Shown piece by piece: positions 25,498 to 33,385 of a DNA stretch of 64,000 nucleotides. Position numbers and translations under genes: made by a program. Source of the stretch: Flavisphingomonas formosensis (GTDB lineage: Bacteria; Pseudomonadota; Alphaproteobacteria; Sphingomonadales; Sphingomonadaceae); assembly GCF_009755815.1 (NCBI RefSeq), contig NZ_WRPK01000007.1, positions 310,001 to 374,000 of the forward strand, read 5' to 3'. The notes under the pieces were generated by a model. That model searched no databases, was not told the DNA's origin, and saw nothing but the letters and a program-made list of their open reading frames with translations. Within the stretch, counting starts at the first letter, position 1. Each line of letters opens with the position of its first letter.

Positions 25498-27056
25498 GAC
25501 GCCGCTTCCGCTGCCAGCAGCGCGCGGCGCAGATCGGTCTTCAATATCTTGTTGGCGCCGCTCAAGGGCAGCGGCTCGAGGCGGATGTCCACCGAGCGTG
25601 GGCATTTGAAACCGGCGATCAGCGTCCGGCAATGCGCGATGACCTGGTCGCCGGTCAGCGCCTGCTCCGTTTTCGGCACGACCACGGCATGCACGGCCTC
25701 GCCCCATTTTGGATCCGGACGGCCGAACACTGCGCATTGCTGCACAGCCGGGTGCGACGCTATCGCATTCTCCACTTCGAGCGAATAGATGTTCTCGCCG
25801 CCCGAGATGATCACGTCCTTCAGCCGGTCGACGATGTGGAGATAGCCGTCCGCGTCGAGGAAGCCGACATCTCCGCTGTGCATCCAGCCGTTGCGCAGCG
25901 CCTCGGTGGTCGCCTCGGGCTTGCGCCAATAACCGCGCATCACCATCGGCCCGCGAATCACCACCTCGCCGGTGTCCCCGGTCGAGACCGGGAGGCCGGT
26001 GGTGGGATCGTGGATCGCGATGTCCGCGAGCAGCGCGGGCCGCCCGGCCGAACGGAGCCGGCCCTTGGCCCGCGCGTCGGACAGATGATCGCGCCAGCCG
26101 AGCATGGTTGCGATCGGCGAGGTCTCGGTCATGCCATAGGACTGGACGAAGCGGACGTGCGGCAGCTTCTCCATCGCCTCGCGCAGCAGCACCTCGGGCA
26201 TCGGCGCCGCGCCATAGGTGATGTACCGGAGGCTGGAGAGATCGTGCGCGGCGAGGCTGGGGTCGTCGAGCAGCGTGCGCAGCATCGTCGGCACGAAGGT
26301 GGCAAGCGTGACGCCGGCGCGCTCGATCGTTTCCAGCACCTCCGGTGGGGCGAAGCGGGGCAGCATGACATGGGTGCCGGCGGCCTGGGTGACCGAGAAC
26401 AGTCGGACGGCAGCCGCGACATGGAAGAGTGGGCCGCAGTGGAGGTGTACCGTCTCCTCGTCCATGCCGATATGGGCGATGAAATTGACGGAGTTGGCGA
26501 GGATGTTGGCGTGGCTGAGCATCACGCCCTTCGGCGCGCCGGTCGTGCCGCCAGTGTAGAAGAGGCAGGCGAGATCGTCGCCGCCGCGGCCGGCATCGGT
26601 GAGCGGGGAGGCCGCGGCGAGCGCGCGGTCATAGCTGTGCAGGCCCGTCGGGACTTCGCCATCGCCGCTGAGCAGCACTGCCGCGATCGCCGGGCAGGCG
26701 CCGCGCAGCGCCTCGAGTTGTGGCAGAAATTCGGGGCCGATGACCAGCAGCACCGGCTCGCTGTCGGCCAGCTGAGCCGCGATCTCGGCGGTCGAGAGGC
26801 GATGGTTGAGCGGCGCCAGGACGCCGCCGGCCAGCAGCGCGGCGAAGCCGGTCTCCAGTGACCGGTGGCTGTTGAGCGCGAGCAGCGCGACTCGATCGCC
26901 CGGCGCGAGGCCCAGCGTCCGAAAGGCGCCCGCGAGCCGCGCTATGCGGCCAGAGAGTTCGGTCCAGGTGAAGCGGCGTTCGCCATCGATCAGCGCGATA
27001 CCGGCCGGGCGGATCTGCACGGCGCGTCGTAATCCTTGGATAAGACCGGTCTTCAC
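25494..27056 (-). CDS. AMP-forming acyl-CoA ligase
   Basis: Class I adenylating enzyme, 520 aa, making an acyl-CoA from ATP, CoA and an acid. FYTGGTTGAPKGVMLSH (A3), SYGMTETSP (A5), MHSGDVGFLD (A7), DRLKDVIISGGENIYSLEVE (A8) and LSGANKILKTDLR (A10 lysine) are all present. A GTG start at 27056 is supported by AAGGAGAGGGAGGG just upstream; the frame further 5' is intergenic. An exact TTGCATGCAA lies 42 bases before it. It is the likely entry enzyme of the island, charging the acid that the two downstream hydratases process. Confidence 0.92.
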   Translation of the reverse strand: MKTGLIQGLRRAVQIRPAGIALIDGERRFTWTELSGRIARLAGAFRTLGLAPGDRVALLALNSHRSLETGFAALLAGGVLAPLNHRLSTAEIAAQLADSEPVLLVIGPEFLPQLEALRGACPAIAAVLLSGDGEVPTGLHSYDRALAAASPLTDAGRGGDDLACLFYTGGTTGAPKGVMLSHANILANSVNFIAHIGMDEETVHLHCGPLFHVAAAVRLFSVTQAAGTHVMLPRFAPPEVLETIERAGVTLATFVPTMLRTLLDDPSLAAHDLSSLRYITYGAAPMPEVLLREAMEKLPHVRFVQSYGMTETSPIATMLGWRDHLSDARAKGRLRSAGRPALLADIAIHDPTTGLPVSTGDTGEVVIRGPMVMRGYWRKPEATTEALRNGWMHSGDVGFLDADGYLHIVDRLKDVIISGGENIYSLEVENAIASHPAVQQCAVFGRPDPKWGEAVHAVVVPKTEQALTGDQVIAHCRTLIAGFKCPRSVDIRLEPLPLSGANKILKTDLRRALLAAEAAS

Positions 27057-27098
27057 GCGTTTGCCCTCCCTCTCCTTGCGCTGCCCAGCTCCAACCCT

Positions 27099-27108
27099 TT
27101 GCATGCAA
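27099..27108. promoter_or_regulatory. TTGCATGCAA operator upstream of ligase operon
   Basis: Exact palindrome in the 68-base gap between the SDR stop and the ligase GTG, with both genes on the - strand. Its presence means the ligase operon has its own regulated promoter rather than relying on read-through from the SDR. Confidence 0.7.
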
Positions 27109-27124
27109 TACCACATTGAGGCGG

Positions 27125-27877
27125 TCATACCTCTAGCGGAAAGCCGCCGGCGACCTTGATCGTTTCGCCGGTGATGAAACCGGCTCGAGACGAGCAGAGG
27201 AACAGCACGGCATCGACGATGTCCTGCGGCTGGCCCTGGCGCTTGATGAGCTGCAGGTCGTTGACGAAATGATCGACCATCTCGCGGGGCAGATCGGCCA
27301 TCACGGTGTCGGTCGCCATCAGGCCGGGCGCCACGCCGTTCACGCGAATCCCGTCGGGCGCGAACTCGCGCGCTAGGCTGATGGTCAGGCCGCGCACCGC
27401 CAACTTGGAGAGGCCATAGGCGCCAGCCACCGAATAGCCCGCGATCGAGGCGATGTTGACGATCGTGCCGCCGCCGCGCCGCGCCATGGATTTGCGCGCC
27501 GAAACCGCGCAATTGATTACGCCCATGATATTGACGTCCAGGCAGGCGCGGATGTCGGCGCGGGGCAGGGCGCTGAAATCCCTGCTATAATGGCGGGTCA
27601 GCAGGCCGGCGTTATTGATAAGGATGTCGACCCCGCCGAGCCCCGCCTCGGCCGCCACGATGGCTTCGTCTACCGACTCCTCGTTCGCCACGTCGCAGGC
27701 CAATGCGATCGCCTCGGCGCCGCGCTCGCGCAACCGTGCCGCGGCTCGCTCGCCCTCGGCCGCGTCGATGTCGGCGATCGCGATGCGCGCGCCCTCCGCC
27801 GCCAGCGCCTTCGCGAACCCGAATCCGAGGCCGCGTGCGCCGCCGGTGATGAATGCCGTTCTGCCCTGATGTTCCAT
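27125..27877 (-). CDS. Short-chain dehydrogenase/reductase
   Basis: Classical SDR of 250 aa starting MEHQGRTAFITGGARGLGFG at 27877. NNAGLLT, VNIASIAG with Ser, YGLSK with Tyr and Lys, and IKVAGGFPLEV at the end. A GTG 15 bases upstream is a less likely start. It is divergent from the alpha/beta hydrolase operon, with an exact TTGCATGCAA between them. Confidence 0.9.
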   Translation of the reverse strand: MEHQGRTAFITGGARGLGFGFAKALAAEGARIAIADIDAAEGERAAARLRERGAEAIALACDVANEESVDEAIVAAEAGLGGVDILINNAGLLTRHYSRDFSALPRADIRACLDVNIMGVINCAVSARKSMARRGGGTIVNIASIAGYSVAGAYGLSKLAVRGLTISLAREFAPDGIRVNGVAPGLMATDTVMADLPREMVDHFVNDLQLIKRQGQPQDIVDAVLFLCSSRAGFITGETIKVAGGFPLEV

Positions 27878-27936
27878 CGCCCGCCCCGCCACCGATAGCG
27901 CGCATAAAGCACAGCATCACCACGCAAACAACAAGA

Positions 27937-27946
27937 TTGCATGCAA
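27937..27946. promoter_or_regulatory. TTGCATGCAA operator, SDR/hydrolase divergent region
   Basis: Exact palindrome, 25 bases before the hydrolase ATG and 59 before the SDR ATG, so one site could serve both promoters. Confidence 0.7.
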
Positions 27947-27971
27947 AATGTGATGCCGCTACGCATGGGTC

Positions 27972-28847
27972 ATGCAATCCGATCCCCTGTCCATCGCCTT
28001 TCCCGGAGCCGGTGGGCTCGCCATCCAAGGCGAGCTCCATGGACCGGCCGACGGCTTTCCAGTGATCCTGTCGCACGGTGGCGGGCAGACGCGGCATGCC
28101 TGGGGGCGGACGGCGGAGCGGCTCGCCGAGGCGGGATTCCGCATCCACGCGCTCGACCTGCGCGGCCATGGCGACAGCGGCTGGGCGCAGGACGGCCTTT
28201 ACGCGATCGAGGATTATGCCGAGGATCTGCGGCTGCTCGCAGCGACCTTCGATGCGCCGCCGGTGCTGGTGGGCGCGTCGCTCGGCGGCATCGCCTCGCT
28301 GCTCGCGGCTGGCGAGGAGCCTTGCCTGCCGATTGCGGGCCTCTGCCTGGTCGATGTCTCGCCCCATCTGCGGCCCGAGGGCGTGGAGGGGATATTGGGC
28401 TTCATGCGCCGCACCGCGAGCGGCTTCGACACGATGGAACAGGCGGCCAATGCGATCGGTGCCTATTTGCCGCATCGCCCGAAGCCGCGCGACCTGGACG
28501 GCATCGCCAAAAATCTACGCAGCCGTGCGGACGGTCGCTTCTACTGGCACTGGGATCCGGCGACGATCGCGCGTCCGCTGGACCCCGAAAGCACGAGCCG
28601 GCGGCTGGAGCGCGCGGCTGGCCGGATCACCGCCCCTGCGCTGCTGGTCCGCGGCGCGCGGAGCGAATTGGTGACGGCGGAGGTTGCCGCGGCCTTCATG
28701 GCGCTGTTTCGCGACGGACATACGGTCGACGTCGCCGGCGCACGCCATATGGTGGCGGGTGACCGCAACGACCGCTTCGGATCGGACCTGCTCGCCTTCG
28801 CCGAGCGGGTGCGCGATCGTCGGGAGGATGACCATGCTGGCCAATGA
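27972..28847 (+). CDS. Alpha/beta hydrolase
   Basis: Serine hydrolase of 291 aa. Oxyanion motif LSHGGGQTRHAWG, nucleophile elbow VGASLGGIAS near residue 98, acid in the RGARSELVT region and catalytic His in ARHMVAGD. It resembles C-C bond or ester hydrolases of ring-degradation pathways and could equally be a CoA thioesterase or lactonase. No strong ribosome site is visible. It overlaps the next gene by 14 bases and heads a three-gene operon with a DUF35/Ltp pair. Confidence 0.88.
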   Translation: MQSDPLSIAFPGAGGLAIQGELHGPADGFPVILSHGGGQTRHAWGRTAERLAEAGFRIHALDLRGHGDSGWAQDGLYAIEDYAEDLRLLAATFDAPPVLVGASLGGIASLLAAGEEPCLPIAGLCLVDVSPHLRPEGVEGILGFMRRTASGFDTMEQAANAIGAYLPHRPKPRDLDGIAKNLRSRADGRFYWHWDPATIARPLDPESTSRRLERAAGRITAPALLVRGARSELVTAEVAAAFMALFRDGHTVDVAGARHMVAGDRNDRFGSDLLAFAERVRDRREDDHAGQ

Positions 28848-29253
28848 CGCACCACTGCCCGTCCTGACCCCGGAGACCACGCCCTTCTGGACAGGCGGCG
28901 AGGACGGCGCGCTGATGATCGCGCGCTGTTCGGCCTGTACGCGCTATGTCCATCCGCCCCAGCCGATCTGCCCGCATTGCCTCAGCCGCGAGATTGCGCC
29001 GGTGCGCGTGTCCGGCCGCGGCACGGTCGCCAGCTTCACGGTCAACCATCAGCGCTGGTTGCCGGACATGCGCGTGCCGTTCGTGATCGCACTGATCGAG
29101 CTCGAGGAACAGCCCGACATCCGGATCACCACCAATCTCGTCAATCAGCCGATCGAGGCGGCGGCAATCGGGCAGAGAGTGCGCGTGCTGTTCGAGCGGC
29201 ACGAGGATATCTGGTTGCCTTTGTTCGAGCCGGACGGGGAGACGGGGGAATGA
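28834..29253 (+). CDS. DUF35 zinc-ribbon/OB-fold protein
   Basis: Small partner protein of 139 aa. An N-terminal helix (TPFWTGGEDGALMIARC) leads to a rubredoxin-like zinc ribbon with C-x2-C-x10-C-x2-C, followed by an OB fold (GRGTVASFTVNH...PFVIALIELEE). DUF35 proteins typically bind thiolase-fold partners, for example ChsH2-Ltp2 in bacterial steroid side-chain cleavage, and shape the acyl-CoA channel. It overlaps the following Ltp-like gene by ATGA. Start 28834 is preferred over 28828 because of GGGAGG spacing. Confidence 0.92.
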   Translation: MLANDAPLPVLTPETTPFWTGGEDGALMIARCSACTRYVHPPQPICPHCLSREIAPVRVSGRGTVASFTVNHQRWLPDMRVPFVIALIELEEQPDIRITTNLVNQPIEAAAIGQRVRVLFERHEDIWLPLFEPDGETGE

Positions 29254-30434
29254 GCCGGTTCGGGGAGAAGTCGGTCGTCATCAGTGGCATCGGTCAGTCC
29301 GAGATCGCGCGGCCGTCGCGGAAATCGGCGCTGGTTCTGACCATCGACGCGGCGCTCGCGGCGGTCGACGATGCCGGTCTCACGGTCCGTGATATCGACG
29401 GCGTCGCAACCTGGCCGGGACGCATGGCCAGCGATCCCGGCTTCGGGCCGGTCGGCGCCAGCGACCTCAAGGAGGCGCTGGGCCTTGAGGTCAATTATTT
29501 CTCCAGCGGGGTGGAAGGATCGGCGCAGTTCGTATCCGCTTTCAATGCGATCAACGCGATCCATGCCGGTCTGGCCCGCCACGTCATCGTCTTCCGCACG
29601 GTGCATGAGGCGACGACCCGGCTGCAGACCGGCAGCGGCACGGCCTTCGCCGTGCCGCGCGTGCCCGACGCCCGCTTCCAGTGGCAGCTTCCGTTTGGCG
29701 CGATGTCGGCAGCCAACTGGGTAGGCCTCTATGCCCAGCGCCATTTCCATGACTATGGCACGACGCGTGAGCAGATGGCGCAGATCCCGTTGAATTGCCG
29801 GCTGAACGCGGCGCGCAATCCCAAGGCGGTCTATCGCGGTCCGCTTGGCCTGGACGACTATCTCGCGTCGCGGATGATCTCGACGCCACTCTGTCTCTAT
29901 GATTGCGACGTGCCGGTCGATGCCTCGACCGCGATCATCTTCTCGCATGCCGATCATGCCGCCGATCTGCGGCATCCGCCGATCCATATCGAAGCGATCG
30001 GCTCGGCGCTGCACGGCCGCGACTCGTGGGATCAACGCGCCGACCTGACGACGATGGCGGCGTTCGACGCGGCGGCGATGATGTGGTCCCGCACTGACCT
30101 GCGCCCCGACGACGTGGACACCGCGCAGCTCTATGACGGCTTCAGCATCCTGACGATGCTGTGGCTGGAAGCGCTCGGCTTCTGCGGGAAGGGTGAGAGC
30201 GGCGCGTTCATCGAGGGCGGCGAGCGGATCGCGCTGAACGGGGCACTGCCGCTCAACACGTCGGGCGGGCAGCTCTCCGAGGGCCGCGCGCATGGCTATG
30301 GCTATCTGCACGAAGCCTGTCTGCAGATGCGAGGGCAGGGCGGGGATCGGCAGATCGCGAAGCAGGTGCGGACGGCGGTGGTCGGTACCGGTGGCGGCCC
30401 GCTCGGGGCGTGCATGCTGCTCCGGCGGGATTGA
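29250..30434 (+). CDS. Ltp/SCP-x-type thiolase-fold protein, probable aldolase
   Basis: Thiolase-superfamily protein of 394 aa of the lipid-transfer (Ltp/SCP-x) branch. VISGIGQSEIARPS opens it, and a late block LYDGFSILTMLWLEALGFC, GALPLNTSGGQLSEG and YGYLHEACLQMRG is characteristic. The position of the thiolase nucleophile Cys (NYFSSGVEGSA region) has no cysteine, as expected for an aldol lyase rather than a beta-ketothiolase. Its coupling to a DUF35 gene is the arrangement of Ltp2-ChsH2, which cleaves a beta-hydroxyacyl-CoA to a ketone plus acyl-CoA. A retro-aldol role here is inferred; the substrate is unknown. Confidence 0.88.
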   Translation: MSRFGEKSVVISGIGQSEIARPSRKSALVLTIDAALAAVDDAGLTVRDIDGVATWPGRMASDPGFGPVGASDLKEALGLEVNYFSSGVEGSAQFVSAFNAINAIHAGLARHVIVFRTVHEATTRLQTGSGTAFAVPRVPDARFQWQLPFGAMSAANWVGLYAQRHFHDYGTTREQMAQIPLNCRLNAARNPKAVYRGPLGLDDYLASRMISTPLCLYDCDVPVDASTAIIFSHADHAADLRHPPIHIEAIGSALHGRDSWDQRADLTTMAAFDAAAMMWSRTDLRPDDVDTAQLYDGFSILTMLWLEALGFCGKGESGAFIEGGERIALNGALPLNTSGGQLSEGRAHGYGYLHEACLQMRGQGGDRQIAKQVRTAVVGTGGGPLGACMLLRRD

Positions 30435-30474
30435 GTGAGGCATAATCCCCTCCCCGAAGGGGAGAGGGGGAGTG

Positions 30475-31647
30475 CTAGAGCGCCTCGAAGATCGTCACAT
30501 TCGCCAGGCCGCCGCCTTCGCACATCGTCTGCAACCCATAGCGCAGCTTGCGCCGGCGTAACGCGTGGATCAGCGTGGTGGCCAGCTTGGCGCCGGACGC
30601 GCCCATCGGATGGCCGAGCGCAATCGCGCCGCCATGCACGTTCAGCCGTTCCGGATCGGCGCCCACCGCCTTGGTCCAAGCGAGTGGCACCGAGGCGAAG
30701 GCCTCGTTCACCTCGTAGAGATCGATGTCGCCGATCGAGAGGCCTGCGCGGTCGAGCGCGCGCAAGGTGGCAGTGATCGGCGTTTCCAGCATGATCTCGG
30801 GATCGCCGCCGAGCACGCTCATATGATGGATCCGGGCCAGCGGCGTCAGGCCATGCGCCTGGAGCGCCGCCTCGCTGACGATCAGTACGCCGGCCGCGCC
30901 GTCGCAGATCTGGCTGGAAGTGGCGGCGCTGATCCGGCCGCCTTCGATCACGGTGCGCACCGAGCCGATCGACTCGATCGTCGCGTCGAAGCGGATGCCT
31001 TCGTCGACGTCATGCACGGCCGGATTGCCGTCCGCATCGGCGATAGCGATCGGTAGGATTTCGCCGCGGAACAGGCCCTCATTCGCGGCTCGGGCTGCGC
31101 GCTTGTGGCTTTCCAGCGCCAGCGCATCCATATCCGCGCGCTCAAAGCCATATTTGGACGCCATCATCTCCGCGCCCTTGAACTGGTTGTAGGCGAAGCC
31201 CGGACGCCGTTCGAGCATCACCGGGCTGATCGGCCCGCCCATGCCCTTCTCGTGAGGCAACAGATACGCCGAGTTCATGGGCACACGGGTCATGCTCTCG
31301 ACACCCAGCGCGATCACCGCGTCGGCAGTGCCGGACATGACCGCCTGAGCGGCGAAATGGATCGCCTGCTGCGAGGAGCCGCACTGGCGATCGACGGTCA
31401 CGCCCGGCACGGTCTCGGACAACCGTGACGAGAGGATTGCCTGGCGCGCGACGTTGAATGCCTGCTCGCCGACCTGGGTGACGCAGCCCATCACCACGTC
31501 TTCTATGGCGGCGGGATCGATCCCGGTCCGGTCGAGCAATGCGTCGATCAGCGTGCCGGCCAGATCGGCCGGGTGCCAGTCCTTGAGCCGGCCGTTGCGG
31601 CGCCCGCCAGCGGTGCGGGCGGCGGCCACGATATAGGCTGTTGTCAT
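30475..31647 (-). CDS. Acetyl-CoA C-acyltransferase (thiolase)
   Basis: Degradative beta-ketoacyl-CoA thiolase of 390 aa, releasing acetyl- or propionyl-CoA. The full catalytic set is visible: Cys89 in DRQCGSS, His346 in GGAIALGHPMGASG, and Cys376 in TMCEGGGLAN. Start 31647 (MTTAYIVAAARTAGG). It lies 35 bases downstream of the SDR at 31683 on the same strand, so the two probably form an operon that finishes a beta-oxidation turn (hydroxyacyl-CoA oxidation, then thiolysis). Confidence 0.95.
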   Translation of the reverse strand: MTTAYIVAAARTAGGRRNGRLKDWHPADLAGTLIDALLDRTGIDPAAIEDVVMGCVTQVGEQAFNVARQAILSSRLSETVPGVTVDRQCGSSQQAIHFAAQAVMSGTADAVIALGVESMTRVPMNSAYLLPHEKGMGGPISPVMLERRPGFAYNQFKGAEMMASKYGFERADMDALALESHKRAARAANEGLFRGEILPIAIADADGNPAVHDVDEGIRFDATIESIGSVRTVIEGGRISAATSSQICDGAAGVLIVSEAALQAHGLTPLARIHHMSVLGGDPEIMLETPITATLRALDRAGLSIGDIDLYEVNEAFASVPLAWTKAVGADPERLNVHGGAIALGHPMGASGAKLATTLIHALRRRKLRYGLQTMCEGGGLANVTIFEAL

Positions 31648-31682
31648 CGGGTATCCTGTCGATTGAAAGAAGGGTGCGCGGC

Positions 31683-32462
31683 TCAGCGCGGCGGCATGCG
31701 GATGGCGCCGTCCAGCCGGATCACCTCGCCGTTGAGATAGGTGTTGCGACAGATTTCCAGTACCATCGAGGCGAACTCCTCGGGCGCGCCGAGGCGGCTC
31801 GGGAAGGGCACCGATTTCCCGAGCATGGCCCGGAAATCCTCCGGCATGGCGAGCATCGGTGGGGTGGCGAAGATGCCAGGCATGATAGCGTTCACGCGGA
31901 TCGCCTCCGACGAAAGGTCGCGCGCGATAGGAAGCGTCATGCCGACGATCCCAGCCTTGGCCGCGGCATAGGCGACTTGGCCGATCTGTCCGTCCTGGGC
32001 GGCCGCCGACGCAGTGTTGACGATCACCCCGCGCTCGCCGCCAAGCAGCTCCAGCATTGCCATGCCGGCAGCGGCATGCGCTGCGCACTGAAAGGCGCTC
32101 ATGAGGTTGAGCGCGACGATTTTGGAGAAGCGGTCGAGCGCCATGGGTTCGACGGTTCCGGTCTCCTTGTTGCGACGGATGATCTTGGCGGATGTGCCGC
32201 CGCCGGCGCAACTCACCAGGATGCGCTCCTGGCCTTGGGCAGCACGCGCCTGCTCGAAGCCGGCTTTCACCGACTCCTCGGACGTCACGTCCACCGTGCA
32301 ATAATGGCCCCTGATCTCCTCCGCGACCTGCGCGCCGCGTTCGGCGTTCAGGTCGAAGATCGTTACCTTGACACCGGTCGCGGCCAGCGCCCTAGCGCAG
32401 GCCTCGCCGAGGCCGGACGCTCCGCCGGTGACAATCGCGGCAATCCCTTCATTCAACTCCAT
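31683..32462 (-). CDS. SDR, HSD10/3-hydroxyacyl-CoA dehydrogenase type II-like
   Basis: SDR of 259 aa. VTGGASGLGEA near residue 12, VSCAGGG in place of NNAG, VNTASAAAQDGQIGQVAYAAAK with Ser, Tyr and Lys, and FPSRLGAPEEFA near the end. The long AGGGTSAKIIRR insertion after strand 4 and the DGQIGQ segment are features of type II 3-hydroxyacyl-CoA dehydrogenases (HSD17B10). That fits its position next to a thiolase. Two TTGCATGCAA-like sites lie upstream. Confidence 0.9.
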   Translation of the reverse strand: MELNEGIAAIVTGGASGLGEACARALAATGVKVTIFDLNAERGAQVAEEIRGHYCTVDVTSEESVKAGFEQARAAQGQERILVSCAGGGTSAKIIRRNKETGTVEPMALDRFSKIVALNLMSAFQCAAHAAAGMAMLELLGGERGVIVNTASAAAQDGQIGQVAYAAAKAGIVGMTLPIARDLSSEAIRVNAIMPGIFATPPMLAMPEDFRAMLGKSVPFPSRLGAPEEFASMVLEICRNTYLNGEVIRLDGAIRMPPR

Positions 32463-32481
32463 GTCGCCTCTCCGTCAGGTC

Positions 32482-32554
32482 ATGCATGCGATAGACGGGT
32501 AAAGGAAGCGATCAAAGCTAAAAAAGATAGAGAACTGCCTTATATTGAATGCAA
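32482..32554. promoter_or_regulatory. Two degenerate operators upstream of SDR-thiolase operon
   Basis: TTGAATGCAA at 32545-32554, within ATATTGAATGCAATAT (one asymmetric base in an otherwise 16-bp palindrome), and a weaker ATGCATGCGA at 32482-32491, which is 19 bases before the SDR start. They mark the right-hand end of the run of such sites. Confidence 0.55.
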
Positions 32555-32599
32555 TATCGACTTTTTTGGCCGGGAAGGGCTGTCCTTGGTATCGTTCGG

Positions 32600-32935
32600 T
32601 GAGGGTTGATGCTGAACGCTCCTGCCGAAGGGCAAGGGAGCGCTGTGATCATGCCGATGTGGGCGCAGAGGTGTTGGGGGTCTGAGTGGTGGTGGCCATT
32701 GTCTCGGACGCTGCTTGGGATAGCAGGCGTGGATCGCTGCCCTGTTTTGATATGCGGTGTCGGCGACCTCGTGGGCACCGTGAAGACGAGGTAGACCGGC
32801 AGGAGGTCCGGGCTCGCGCTCGGCATGCCAGGCGCGCGCCGCCGCGCCCTGGCACCGGGGACAATGGTGGTCGCAGCAACTGTTATAGGCTGGCTGCCGG
32901 TAGATCCCGGATGCGGCCTGCGCACGAGTCGTCAT
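32600..32935 (-). pseudogene. IS91-family transposase remnant
   Basis: Frame-broken remains of an IS91-type (Y2/HUH) transposase. One frame gives YNSCCDHHCPRCQGAAARAW, the zinc-finger motif of the family; a second gives PDLLPVYLVFTVP; the first frame then has VADTAYQNRAAIHA, and the next has DPQHLCAHIGMITAL. These follow the order of an intact transposase but need at least two frame changes, and neither the N-terminus nor the catalytic tyrosine region is found. Non-functional. Confidence 0.72.
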
Positions 32936-33385
32936 GGGCTTCGAACTCGTCGCGGATCGAGGTCAGCAACTCGCCGTAATAAGTTCGCTCCGCGCGTTCC
33001 CGATGACGGTACCTGTACCCAGCCGCAAAGCAGCCATGTGGAACGCTTGTCGTGACTCGAGAACACTCCATCCCAAATTGCGCTTGCTTCGGAAAATTCT
33101 CTAAAAAGCTCCCTGCAGCTCAGTGAGTTTTGGTTCGGAAAGTTGGATTCAGAGATTTCGCGGGGTTAAAAATATAGTGAAATCAATAAGTTGATTCATA
33201 TTGGTATCCCTGGCTCCCCGACCATCAGCCATTTTCAGGCCGTCTCACAGCCGCTCGGAACGGAGCGGCGCGCTCGTTGTGAGCCAACTCGCCATGGAAA
33301 GCTTGCAGGCGCCCAATGCTTGCATAATCGGCGGGCAGTTGGCAGGCTCGCTTGGTGCCGACCGAATTCTCCGCGCGACAGGGCA
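32936..33385. other. Non-coding stretch, no gene recognised
   Basis: About 450 bases between the IS91 remnant and the next gene. It becomes AT-rich after 33060 (runs of A/T around 33150-33200), which may hold the promoter of the gene at 33386. No recognisable domain, operator or RNA was seen. Confidence 0.4.
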
